Assembly: GCA_018672475.1 (NCBI GenBank)
Contig: JABHFS010000060.1
Coordinates: 1 to 34,615 of the forward strand
Length of the DNA: 34,615 nucleotides
Source: Gemmatimonadota bacterium
Lineage (GTDB): Bacteria > Latescibacterota > UBA2968 > UBA8231
Reading direction: 5' to 3'
Every line of letters starts with the position of its first letter. The first letter of the stretch is position 1. The notes beneath the pieces are model-generated. The model had not been told where the DNA came from. It searched no databases and was given only the letters and a program-made list of their open reading frames with translations. Of the stretch, positions 8,043 to 15,884 are shown one piece after another. The position numbers and the translations under genes were made by a program.

Positions 8043-10322
8043 TTGTCGCATGGAAATTCAAAAATTGACCAGGATATGGTGCGTCTAGAAGATCTAGCGC
8101 CCGGCATTCTGGTTAAGGGCATTCTCCCAGAAAGCCCTGTGGCCATTACCGGCGTACGCTGGCATGGCGTGGCGGGTGTTGAGTTGGATTTTGCCGATAC
8201 CCAAGGGTATAAGGATCAGGTTCTGCTCTGTCGCGAGCACGAATACGGTCTGGAGATTATTGGTGATCAACGCGAGTGGAGCTTTGAAGCCGATGCCCAC
8301 TTATGGCGACTCGCCGCTGCCGCACGCAGCATGCAGCTGGCAGCGGAAGCCCATCGCGGGGCGACCTATCTCTATGGGGTCAGGCTATTAGCGCATTTGC
8401 GCAAAGCCGGCGAAGAGGGCCTAGCCTCCGCTGTTCAAGCCAAAATTGCAGACCCCCAATTCCTAGCTATGGCTAGCGCAGATCCTGTTGGTGCTGATCT
8501 TGAGCATTTCTTCGATGCCGGTCTCACCGCTTTGGGTGGTCGAGGGAATCGCCTGCGCGAAGGGCGCTTTGAGATCGCAGCTTTGCCTGAGGTGTTGGGC
8601 AATCCGAGTACGCTTCCCCAAATTATAGACTTTAATGCCAGCGCAGATCCCGATGTAGAGTCGCTTGATCCGGGGCATGTATTGGTTCGCGCGCTGACAG
8701 AAAACGTTTTAACCGAATTTAGCACATTATTGCGGCGGGGCAGCGCCCTGGTTGTCCCAGGTGCTGGTGCTGCGCGCGTCTGTTTGCTCGTCGAACAGGC
8801 GATCGGTCAGACCGGGGCGGATGCCGAGGAACCCTGGCGCCAATTGCAATTGGTTGAAGTTGATGCCGAAGGGCATGCAAGGTCGTCTCTCGAACCTTCT
8901 TGGTGGGATTTGCGTCCGCCAAGTTCCGATGAGCAACTGCAGATCGACGCCTGGCGCCAAGAAGACTGGTTGGCAACTGATTTTGAAGAATCTGCGTTGG
9001 CTTGTGTGGTATCGGAGACCGTGCATTTGCATCTAGAATCGGCCCGGCGCGGTAGGGAATATGTCACCCGTCGTATAGCAGAAGAACTGGGCGGGGAGAG
9101 TCGTCCGATGGCGAACGGCAATGGATTCGGACATGCGGCAGCGATCCCCGCGGGGGTAGATGAGCGCCTGCGGCCGATTCTTGAGTCCTGGTCGCAGAAG
9201 CCGTTATTGCCACTTTTGCCCAAGGTCGTGGGAGGGGTTTTGTTGGTGCCCGAGGAGTTGTTGATGACGGGAGTGTCCGACCGGATGACCGCTACCGTAG
9301 TTGAAGTGCCTGATTTCAAACCGGCCTTACGTGCTGCAACTCCACAGGCCGCTTCGGATTGGGAACGATCCGAGGCGTTTGCCGAAGAGGAATTGCCCGA
9401 AGAGCCGCTTGTCGAAGAAGAACGACCTGCAGAGGGTTTCTTCGCGCAAATTCCGGGTTTATTGGCTGGACCGGAGATGCGTAAGCCACCGCGCACGTCG
9501 CCGGGGGCGACGACCTTGGCCGGGCCGCCGATACTTACGCAGTCCAAAGCTTGGCGCGTTCCGGTGGACTTGCAAAGGGAATGGCAGGCTCATGCCGAGC
9601 GCTTGCTGGTATCGGGGGTCGAAGCTCCTGCGGGTGTGGAGTTGGTGCGGCGCAATCCGGTTGATGGGGGCATTGGCCTGTGGATTCCCCCCGGCTCGTT
9701 TACCATGGGGGATCGCCGCGGCGACCGCGACGAGAGGCCGATGCACCAAGTTCACTTGGAAGCGTTTTATATGGATCTCCAGCCCGTGACCCAGACTCAG
9801 TATCAGCATTTCGTGCGCGAGACTGGTTATCGGAATCGCGAGTGGGAACCTCTTGCTGATGCTGCGGATCATCCGGTAATCCAGGTGAGTTGGGAAGATG
9901 CGGTGGCCTATTGCACTTGGGTACAGAAACGTTTGCCGACCGAAGCCGAATGGGAAAAGGCCGCACGGGGCACGGATGGCCGCACTTTTCCTTGGGGTGA
10001 TACGTTCGAGCCGGGGCGGGCCAGCGTACTCGGTCGCGGTTTTAGCGGTACATCTCCAGTGGGTAATTTACCGGCCGGTGCCAGTCCCTATGGCGGGCTG
10101 GATATGTCTGGGAATGTCTGGGAATGGGTGGCCGATTATTATGCCCCCGATTACTATGCCAGCGGTCCGCCGCACAACCCGATGGGCCCTGACAATGGGC
10201 GGCAGCGGGTGATGCGTGGCGGGGCTTGGATTTGCCATCGCCGCTACCTTCGCTGCGCTAAGCGCGAGCGCCAAGCTCCCGATTATCGCAGTCGCCTCGT
10301 TGGTTTTCGCTGCGCCCTCTAA
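8043..10322 (+). CDS. FGE-sulfatase (SUMF1/EgtB-type) domain fused to SNF2-helicase flanking regions without the ATPase core
   Basis: This 759-residue protein has three parts. Residues about 13-101 (RLEDLAPGILVKGILP, VRWHG, WSFEADAHLWRL) match, from memory, the N-terminus of SNF2-type helicases of the DISARM DrmD-like kind. Residues about 150-350 (FFDAGLTALGGR, DPGHVLVRAL, LLRRGSALV, LQLVEVDAEGHA, EEDW-like QEDWLATDFE) resemble the region after the ATPase in those helicases. The helicase motifs between are absent. An acidic linker (about 440-470) leads to an FGE-sulfatase domain (about 541-759) with PPGSFTMGDRRGD, LPTEAEWEKAARG, GNVWEWVADYY and RVMRGGAW. C731 matches the first catalytic cysteine of formylglycine-generating enzymes, but L736 replaces the second. 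Start is TTG 8043 or ATG 8076, with no strong ribosome-binding site for either. It converges on an HD-GYP gene. Function unknown. Confidence 0.85.
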   Translation: MSHGNSKIDQDMVRLEDLAPGILVKGILPESPVAITGVRWHGVAGVELDFADTQGYKDQVLLCREHEYGLEIIGDQREWSFEADAHLWRLAAAARSMQLAAEAHRGATYLYGVRLLAHLRKAGEEGLASAVQAKIADPQFLAMASADPVGADLEHFFDAGLTALGGRGNRLREGRFEIAALPEVLGNPSTLPQIIDFNASADPDVESLDPGHVLVRALTENVLTEFSTLLRRGSALVVPGAGAARVCLLVEQAIGQTGADAEEPWRQLQLVEVDAEGHARSSLEPSWWDLRPPSSDEQLQIDAWRQEDWLATDFEESALACVVSETVHLHLESARRGREYVTRRIAEELGGESRPMANGNGFGHAAAIPAGVDERLRPILESWSQKPLLPLLPKVVGGVLLVPEELLMTGVSDRMTATVVEVPDFKPALRAATPQAASDWERSEAFAEEELPEEPLVEEERPAEGFFAQIPGLLAGPEMRKPPRTSPGATTLAGPPILTQSKAWRVPVDLQREWQAHAERLLVSGVEAPAGVELVRRNPVDGGIGLWIPPGSFTMGDRRGDRDERPMHQVHLEAFYMDLQPVTQTQYQHFVRETGYRNREWEPLADAADHPVIQVSWEDAVAYCTWVQKRLPTEAEWEKAARGTDGRTFPWGDTFEPGRASVLGRGFSGTSPVGNLPAGASPYGGLDMSGNVWEWVADYYAPDYYASGPPHNPMGPDNGRQRVMRGGAWICHRRYLRCAKRERQAPDYRSRLVGFRCAL

Positions 10323-10338
10323 GTCGCGGTTCGCGGCG
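10323..10338. terminator. Possible short bidirectional terminator between convergent genes
   Basis: Only 16 bases separate the convergent stop codons. They contain CGCG-GTT-CGCG followed closely, on the plus strand, by TATTTTTCTT inside the next gene's end. The stem is only four base pairs, so this is weak support for termination at the convergent junction. Confidence 0.25.
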
Positions 10339-11520
10339 CTATTTTTCTTCTAAAACGGATTCGTCGATCGCCGGGTCTACGATATAGAGCATGGGCTCTT
10401 CTTCGAGATAGATCAGTTGCGGCTCGTTCATTTTTTTGCCGCGATGGTCAAGCCGGATTTCCACCAACGGGCGCGTGGGGTAGAGCTTGTTGGCTCCTAC
10501 TACGCGTCCGATGGTGTTGTTGTTGAGCTTGACGAGGCTGCCCAACGGGAAGATCGATACGATATTGATCAAGCTTTTGATTAGGCGGGGGTCGAAGTGT
10601 TTGTTGCGCGTGTCGATTATCGTGGTCAAGGCGCTATAGATAACATGGGCTTTGCGGTCGGAGCGCGGATGCCCGAGGGCTTCGTACATATCCGACAGCC
10701 CGATGATCCGTGCGAATTCGTGGATATCATCGCCTCTCAGCTGGTCGGGATAGCCGCTGCCGTCGTGGCGTTCGTGAATCTGCACGACCACTTGGCCGAT
10801 CCAGGCGAAATTTGCGCCGAAGCGTTCGACCATTCCTTTGGATTCGTGTGGGTGATTACGCAGGAGTTGCAGTTGCTCGGTGGTCAATTTAGGGGAGTCG
10901 AGCACCTCGTCGGGAATGGTTAGCATGCCGATATCGTGCATCAGGGCGCAAAGCCCCAAGCCCAGGCAGTGTTTTTCGTCGTAGGCAATCTCCAAGCCAA
11001 GGCGAATCGCCATTAGCGCGGCATTGGCCACGCGTTGTGAACGCTCGGTGTTGTTGGTGCGGCGACGAACGGCTTCGGTTAGCAGTTGGTCGCTCTTGGC
11101 GAACGAGCGCAGGACATTGGTAAAGGCCTGCGTTAGCATCTCGGCGTTGACCGGGCTTTTTGTTTCGGCTTGTTCGAAGACGTGGCGGGCCGCCTGTACT
11201 ACAGATGTATAAATCTCGCTGTCTGGAATGAGAGCGACTGGCTCTATGTCAGGGGGCTCTGTTGCCTCCGTCGATTCGATGGACTCCGGGTTTTCTGATT
11301 GTGTCGCGGTCGGAGGTTCTATAGTTGCTATTTCACCAGCGGTTTCGGGTCCTACCGTCGGTGTTTGTGTTGGCGGGGTAGAAGGTGGTGCCGTCGGCGC
11401 AGGTGAGATAACCGCGGGTGTTTCGACAATAGCCTGTTGCGGTGGTACTGGTGCGGGGGCCAACGGCCCTTCTTCGCGGACTTTTTGGCTCGACCGCATC
11501 ATGTGGCGCATCCTAAACAC
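10339..11520 (-). CDS. HD-GYP domain protein, probable cyclic-di-GMP phosphodiesterase
   Basis: The C-terminal two thirds is an HD-GYP domain, a metal-dependent phosphodiesterase fold that usually degrades cyclic di-GMP. Visible are the HD pair in MHDIGMLTIP (residues 195-196), NHPHESKGM (about 222-230) and HERHDGSGYP (249-258) with the GYP signature. The lysine usual after HDIG is Met here. Residues about 19-95 are rich in Pro, Thr and Glu and look disordered; no receiver or membrane segment is visible, so the sensor input is unclear. GTG 11520 is chosen because GAGGAA lies seven bases upstream, inside the end of the ATPase gene, and the two genes overlap by eight bases. The pair is probably co-transcribed and co-translated. 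Confidence 0.88.
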   Translation of the reverse strand: MFRMRHMMRSSQKVREEGPLAPAPVPPQQAIVETPAVISPAPTAPPSTPPTQTPTVGPETAGEIATIEPPTATQSENPESIESTEATEPPDIEPVALIPDSEIYTSVVQAARHVFEQAETKSPVNAEMLTQAFTNVLRSFAKSDQLLTEAVRRRTNNTERSQRVANAALMAIRLGLEIAYDEKHCLGLGLCALMHDIGMLTIPDEVLDSPKLTTEQLQLLRNHPHESKGMVERFGANFAWIGQVVVQIHERHDGSGYPDQLRGDDIHEFARIIGLSDMYEALGHPRSDRKAHVIYSALTTIIDTRNKHFDPRLIKSLINIVSIFPLGSLVKLNNNTIGRVVGANKLYPTRPLVEIRLDHRGKKMNEPQLIYLEEEPMLYIVDPAIDESVLEEK

Positions 11521-12322
11521 GGCAGTCTTCCTCGTCTAGGATGATGCGATAGGCCATCTCCTCGTCGACCTGGCTAGCTTGTCGACTATAGCTGAGGACT
11601 AGGCAGAGGTCGCAAATATAATTGAGGCGCCGGGGAATGCCGCCGGAGTATTGTGAAATCAGTTCGATGGCTTCCGGCGTGAACGCCGGGTCAATGCGTC
11701 CGGCGATGGCCATGCGGTGGTTGATATAAGCACCGACATCGCGGCGTTCTAAAGGACGCAGCAGGCCACGCGCCGAGAGACGGTCGTCGAGTTGCGGTAA
11801 GTTGCGGATTCGCTCGCCCAATTCGGGTTGGCCGATAAGCAATAGCGTGATTAAGAAGGCGTCGTTGAGCTGGAAGTTGAGCAGCAAACGGATTTCCTCA
11901 AAGAGCCTGGCATCTTCAAGAAGCTGCCCCTCGTCGATAATGACCAAAGTGGTCTTGCCGAGGGAGAAATTGTCGTAGAGCCGGCCATTGAGCCGGTGAA
12001 CGATCTCGGTATGGTCTTCGTCGAGTTGGGTCTCGCCGACCTGGTAGAGGATCTCTCGCAATAATTGCGTCGGGGTCGGCGAGGGGCTGGTCAATAGGGC
12101 GACTTCGGTCTTGTCGGGGTCGAGTTCGTTGACCAGTGAACGAGAAAGCATCGTTTTGCCGCAGCCGGACTCGCCGGTGAGCAAAATACCGCCTTGATTG
12201 CTGCGAAGCGCATAGAGCAGCTTGGCAAAGGTTTCCGTGGTGGCAGGCGACCGATAAAAGAAGCGGGGGTCGGGTGTGTTTTCGAAGGGTTTTTCTTGCA
12301 ATCCCCAGTAGTCCTGGTACAA
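11513..12322 (-). CDS. ExeA/MshM-type AAA ATPase
   Basis: This 269-residue AAA+ ATPase begins with the ExeA/GspA signature (YWGLQEKPFENTPDPRFFY). It has Walker A GESGCGKT at 50-57 and Walker B LVIIDEGQ at 126-133, followed by the sensor-like LLIGQPEL and GIPRRLNYICD. Relatives power assembly of type II secretion or MSHA pilus machinery, or accompany exosortase loci. The C-terminal membrane and peptidoglycan-binding part of ExeA is missing, so this is the ATPase core only. Start is TTG 12322, well supported by GGAGGA on the minus strand (12330-12335) with a seven-base spacer. It precedes and overlaps the HD-GYP gene, hinting at second-messenger control of an envelope machine. Confidence 0.9.
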   Translation of the reverse strand: MYQDYWGLQEKPFENTPDPRFFYRSPATTETFAKLLYALRSNQGGILLTGESGCGKTMLSRSLVNELDPDKTEVALLTSPSPTPTQLLREILYQVGETQLDEDHTEIVHRLNGRLYDNFSLGKTTLVIIDEGQLLEDARLFEEIRLLLNFQLNDAFLITLLLIGQPELGERIRNLPQLDDRLSARGLLRPLERRDVGAYINHRMAIAGRIDPAFTPEAIELISQYSGGIPRRLNYICDLCLVLSYSRQASQVDEEMAYRIILDEEDCRV

Positions 12323-12716
12323 TGGCCAGTCCTCCGCGCCGACTATGAGGGTGGGGAAGTCAGCGTTTCTGCTATAAGTTATTGTAAACAGTGGGGTTTA
12401 AAGGGTCCTATAAGAATACTCATCAAGGGCGAAAGTGTCAAGCACTGATCAGTGGTCATTTCCGATGGTATTCGCAGACATTCTACATGGTCCTAATTGC
12501 ACGATTAAAGGGCGGTTTGACCTAGTCAATCACAGAGATTTTCTTTTGCTTGTTTTAGTGTTGCCAACAACCAGGGGCCTGTTGATCTTAGTCCGTGATT
12601 TTAATGGTGAAAAAGGTCGCTGGATCCTATAGGGGTTATGTGAAAAATATTGCGGGGATGCGGCGTTTTTATCGCCGCGGAGCTTGTAATAACGACGAAC
12701 TGAGGAGTCGGACGGT
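12323..12716. other. Divergent intergenic region with a 12-bp palindrome
   Basis: This AT-richer 394-base stretch separates the ATPase operon (-) from the MauE-thioredoxin gene (+), so it should hold both promoters. I see no convincing -35/-10 pair. A perfect palindrome, CACTGATCAGTG, lies at 12443-12454 and could be an operator. A 65-codon open frame at 12435-12632 has no ribosome-binding site and no recognisable product. GAGGAG at 12702-12707 is the ribosome-binding site of the 12717 gene. Confidence 0.5.
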
Positions 12717-13712
12717 ATGGATGGTGTGAGCAAAGCTGCGCGAATAGGCCAAATTGTGATGGGGGTTGTCTACCTTGTCGCGGGGGCGATCAAAATGTGG
12801 GAACCGGTACTCTTTTATTGGGAATTGATTCCCTATATGCAGATTATCGGCGTGGGTAAGGACAATTGGGAGTCGGTGACGGCGGCGGCGAAGGTGACCA
12901 CTGTTTTGGGGCCGATCGAATTTGCCCTTGGTCTCGCGTTGATATTCAATTGGCGCCCGCAGCTTTCCTTGCCTATTTCAACCTTGTTGATGGCTTTGTT
13001 CACGGGGTTGATGATCAAGGCGTGGCAGATGGGGGCTTCAATCGATTGCGGTTGTTTCGGTGCCTTGGTCGAGCGGAGTCCCGGCGAGGCGGCCGTAGAA
13101 GACGTTGTCATGTTGGCGATATTGCTTTTTTCTTGGTGGGGGATGCGCCGGAGTGCCGGCGAAACGCCGGCAGGCGGGTATGCGGCGAACTGGTGGGGGA
13201 GGGGTGGCCAACCTGCAATCGCGAAAACGAACCAGGTCGTCCTTGGTGCCTTCGTGTTCGGAATGCTCGTTTGGGGCGGCCGTTTCTTGCCTGAGATGGA
13301 GCGGATCCAGGCCTCGGATCTCAAAGGTGGTGTGCGATTAACGGGTCTCAATCCGAAGGGTGTGGAAGTCGATTTTCTAAAAGGCGAGTACCTGGTCGAA
13401 GTGTTCAGCCCATCTTGCGGTCACTGCATGGACGCTGTGCCGAAAATTAATCGTCTGGCACAGGACCCGGATATCCCGCGGGTAATCGGTTTGACCGCTT
13501 TTCCGCAAGACTCACCGCAGTTGGCCGACTTCAAAAAACGATTGCAGCCGCGTTATGATATCGGCACTATCTCGCAGACAGATTTCTACCGTTTGACCTT
13601 CGGTCACGGTTATCCGCGGTTGGCGTATGTCAAAGACGGGATAGTGCAGTCAGTCTGGGAACGGGACTTTATGCCGACGCTTTCGCGTTTGAAGGAAATT
13701 ACCGGTTCCTGA
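12717..13712 (+). CDS. MauE/DoxX-like membrane protein fused to a thioredoxin-like domain
   Basis: Residues about 8-145 form four hydrophobic helices of the MauE/DoxX-like type, with the diagnostic DCGCFG cysteine motif at 110-115. A fifth helix (about 173-190, VVLGAFVFGMLVWGG) leads to a C-terminal thioredoxin-like domain with active-site CGHC at 234-237, in the context VEVFSPSCGHCMDAVPKI. The layout suggests a membrane disulfide relay in which the DCGC pair passes electrons to or from a periplasmic CGHC domain, perhaps for protein folding or cofactor maturation. ATG 12717 has a good GAGGAG nine bases upstream. It stands alone before a DegT-led operon, and no obvious client gene is adjacent. 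The domain calls are solid; the role is inferred. Confidence 0.88.
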   Translation: MDGVSKAARIGQIVMGVVYLVAGAIKMWEPVLFYWELIPYMQIIGVGKDNWESVTAAAKVTTVLGPIEFALGLALIFNWRPQLSLPISTLLMALFTGLMIKAWQMGASIDCGCFGALVERSPGEAAVEDVVMLAILLFSWWGMRRSAGETPAGGYAANWWGRGGQPAIAKTNQVVLGAFVFGMLVWGGRFLPEMERIQASDLKGGVRLTGLNPKGVEVDFLKGEYLVEVFSPSCGHCMDAVPKINRLAQDPDIPRVIGLTAFPQDSPQLADFKKRLQPRYDIGTISQTDFYRLTFGHGYPRLAYVKDGIVQSVWERDFMPTLSRLKEITGS

Positions 13713-13788
13713 GAGGGTAAACGCGACGATCAACGAAGCGATTCCTTAATTTTTAATAGCCTGTAACACCGATGACGGGAGGACGAAT

Positions 13789-15066
13789 ATGAGCAAAGGA
13801 AGCGCATTGGCCATTCACGGCGGTGCGAAGGCGGTTATAGCGGACGAGGGTGATATATTTCGCTGGCCGATCGTCACCACAGAAGACGAAGAGGCGGTCT
13901 TAGCAGTGCTGCGACGAGGCGCGATGTCTGGCCTCGACATCACCTACGAGTTCGAAGATGATCTGAAAGGCTACTTCGGTTTACGGCATGCGCTCTGCCA
14001 CAATACGGGCACCGCGGCGATTCAGGCGGCGATGTGGGCTTGCGGGGTCGGTGTCGGCGACGAAGTAATATCGCAGAGCATGACCTATTGGGGTACTTCT
14101 CTACAGGTTTTTTCGCTGGGCGGTACTGTTGTATTCTCCGAAATTGACCCTAAGACATTGACGATGGACCCGAGCGATATCGAGCATCGCATCACCGAGC
14201 GGACCAAGGCGATCATCCCGGTCCACTACTGCGCTCATCCCACCGATATGGATCCTATTATGGAGATCGCCGAGAAACACGGACTCAAAGTGATCGAGGA
14301 TGTATCGCATGCGCAGGGCGGCCTTTACAAGGGGCGGCTTTTGGGAACGATCGGTCATATAGGCGCAATGTCGATTATGTCGGGCAAGTCGCTGGCGTGC
14401 GGGGAGGGCGGATTCTTGGTGACCGACGACAAGGACCTCTATGAGCGCGCTGCCGCGTTCGGTCATTATTCGCGCACGCAAAGCATTGAACACCCCGAAT
14501 TGTCGCCCTTTGCCGGAATGCCCTTAGGCGGTTATAAATACCGCATGCACCAGCTCTCCTCGGCGGTAGGACGGACCCAGATCAAACGCTACAATGAGCG
14601 GATGCAGGAGATTCAACGGGCGATGAACCACTTCTGGGATTTACTCGAAGGCGTGCCGGGCATCGTGCCGCACCGCACGCCGGCTGATGGCGATTCGACG
14701 ATGGGCGGTTGGTACGCGGCAAAGGGGATCTATGCCCCAGAGCAGTTGGGCGGGTTGCCGGTCGCGCGTTTTTGCGAGGCAGTGACGGCCGAGGCCGGGT
14801 CTTTTAGGATCATGCCAGGGGCCAACCCCTTGATGCATCTGCACCCGGTGCTTAATGACGCGGATATCTACGGGCACGGGAAACCTACCCGGATCGCGCA
14901 TTCGGATCGCGATTTGCGACAGCGAGAAGGCAGCTTGCCTGTCACGGAAAGTATGCCCGAACGCATCTACTCGATCCCGTGGTTCAAGCACTACGACGAA
15001 AAAATTATCGCGCAATACGCCGCGGCTTTCCGCAAGGTCGTCGAGCATGCCGAGGAATTGCTATAA
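13789..15066 (+). CDS. DegT/DnrJ/EryC1/StrS family aminotransferase
   Basis: This 425-residue PLP enzyme of the sugar/aminocyclitol aminotransferase family has HNTGTAAIQAAMWACGVG, IEDVSHAQGG and the PLP lysine K200 in MSIMSGKSLACGEGG. That lysine context and the opening AIHGGAKAV differ from the two enzymes of the first operon and resemble members linked to aminocyclitol or AHBA-type pathways or uncharacterised catabolic clusters. ATG 13789 has GGAGGA upstream. An unrecognised gene starts two bases past its stop, and a Gfo/Idh/MocA oxidoreductase follows. Oxidoreductase plus transaminase is the classic pair for turning a sugar or inositol alcohol into an amine, so the three genes probably act on one substrate. 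Confidence 0.92.
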   Translation: MSKGSALAIHGGAKAVIADEGDIFRWPIVTTEDEEAVLAVLRRGAMSGLDITYEFEDDLKGYFGLRHALCHNTGTAAIQAAMWACGVGVGDEVISQSMTYWGTSLQVFSLGGTVVFSEIDPKTLTMDPSDIEHRITERTKAIIPVHYCAHPTDMDPIMEIAEKHGLKVIEDVSHAQGGLYKGRLLGTIGHIGAMSIMSGKSLACGEGGFLVTDDKDLYERAAAFGHYSRTQSIEHPELSPFAGMPLGGYKYRMHQLSSAVGRTQIKRYNERMQEIQRAMNHFWDLLEGVPGIVPHRTPADGDSTMGGWYAAKGIYAPEQLGGLPVARFCEAVTAEAGSFRIMPGANPLMHLHPVLNDADIYGHGKPTRIAHSDRDLRQREGSLPVTESMPERIYSIPWFKHYDEKIIAQYAAAFRKVVEHAEELL

Positions 15067-15067
15067 T

Positions 15068-15874
15068 ATGGCCGAAGACGATCCGTTAAAAGTCCGCTTA
15101 TTTGGTTATGGAGTGCCCTATCTAGTCGAATTAGGCGCAGATGGTGCGGTCGCCCCGATGGATACAGATGCCGCGCAGGAGGCCGATGCAGTGTATCATT
15201 CGTTGCGAGTGTTGAAAGGGCTGGCTGGTAGCCCGGGCACAGGCCAGCCCGGTACGCAATGGGCGTATTCAATGCCCTTTGGTCGCTGTGGGGTTGATGG
15301 GTTGCCGCGCGAGCATCTGCTCGTGCATTTCTGCGCCGAAGCCTATCTGGACGTGCTTTCGGATGCCGGATTAGAAACCCGACAACTTGCCGAGGGGGAG
15401 ATCGCCCACATTGAACCAGGCACCGTCGTTCGGCTTAGAGCTTTGCCGCTCGAAGGCCACCGCGTGCTTGTTGCCTTTCAGACCGAGGATCGCACGCCGC
15501 TGTCGGGCAATGCCGGTCCTTTTACGTTGGACGGGGAGGTGCCGGAGGATTGGCAGGAGCGACTAGTAAAATGTCACGCCGCCTTTGACGAAGCGGCCGA
15601 ACATGCGAAGAAAGGTTGGCACAGGCCGCTATTGCAACGCTTTTTAGAGACGATGGCCGATGCGATCGCTGGCGATCCAGAGATAGCGAAAATTCAAGAA
15701 ACGGCACGTGCTGCCGGCTCGTACGGTGTAATAGAGGAGCAGGTCTTTTTCGATCGCCAGCGTTCACTGATTAACGAGGCCGTGCTCGAGCGGATAAAGG
15801 CCGAAGACGAAGCCGTTTTTCGTTTTCCGGGCATGTTCGGTGGGGTTGCGCCGCTTTTTAATTTAATCAACTGA
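15068..15874 (+). CDS. Unrecognised 268-residue protein in a DegT/Gfo-Idh operon
   Basis: I do not recognise this family. ATG 15068 lies two bases after the aminotransferase stop, and the Gfo/Idh/MocA gene begins ten bases after its end, so the three genes look like one operon. The first part contains YSMPFGRCGVDGLPREHLLVHFC with several His, Cys and Asp residues. A central strand-rich stretch is followed by helices with AFDEAAEHAKKGWHRP and a C-terminus ending FRFPGMFGGVAPLFNLIN. No signal peptide or membrane helix is seen, so it is probably cytoplasmic. It could be an isomerase, an accessory subunit or a pathway enzyme; sequence alone does not decide. Confidence 0.8.
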   Translation: MAEDDPLKVRLFGYGVPYLVELGADGAVAPMDTDAAQEADAVYHSLRVLKGLAGSPGTGQPGTQWAYSMPFGRCGVDGLPREHLLVHFCAEAYLDVLSDAGLETRQLAEGEIAHIEPGTVVRLRALPLEGHRVLVAFQTEDRTPLSGNAGPFTLDGEVPEDWQERLVKCHAAFDEAAEHAKKGWHRPLLQRFLETMADAIAGDPEIAKIQETARAAGSYGVIEEQVFFDRQRSLINEAVLERIKAEDEAVFRFPGMFGGVAPLFNLIN

Positions 15875-15884
15875 GGGTATAACG

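Noticed and set aside
8807..9547. 246-codon minus-strand frame inside the FGE-fusion gene
   Set aside because: Low-complexity Ser/Pro/Arg-rich sequence typical of antisense GC-rich DNA; the plus-strand gene explains the region.
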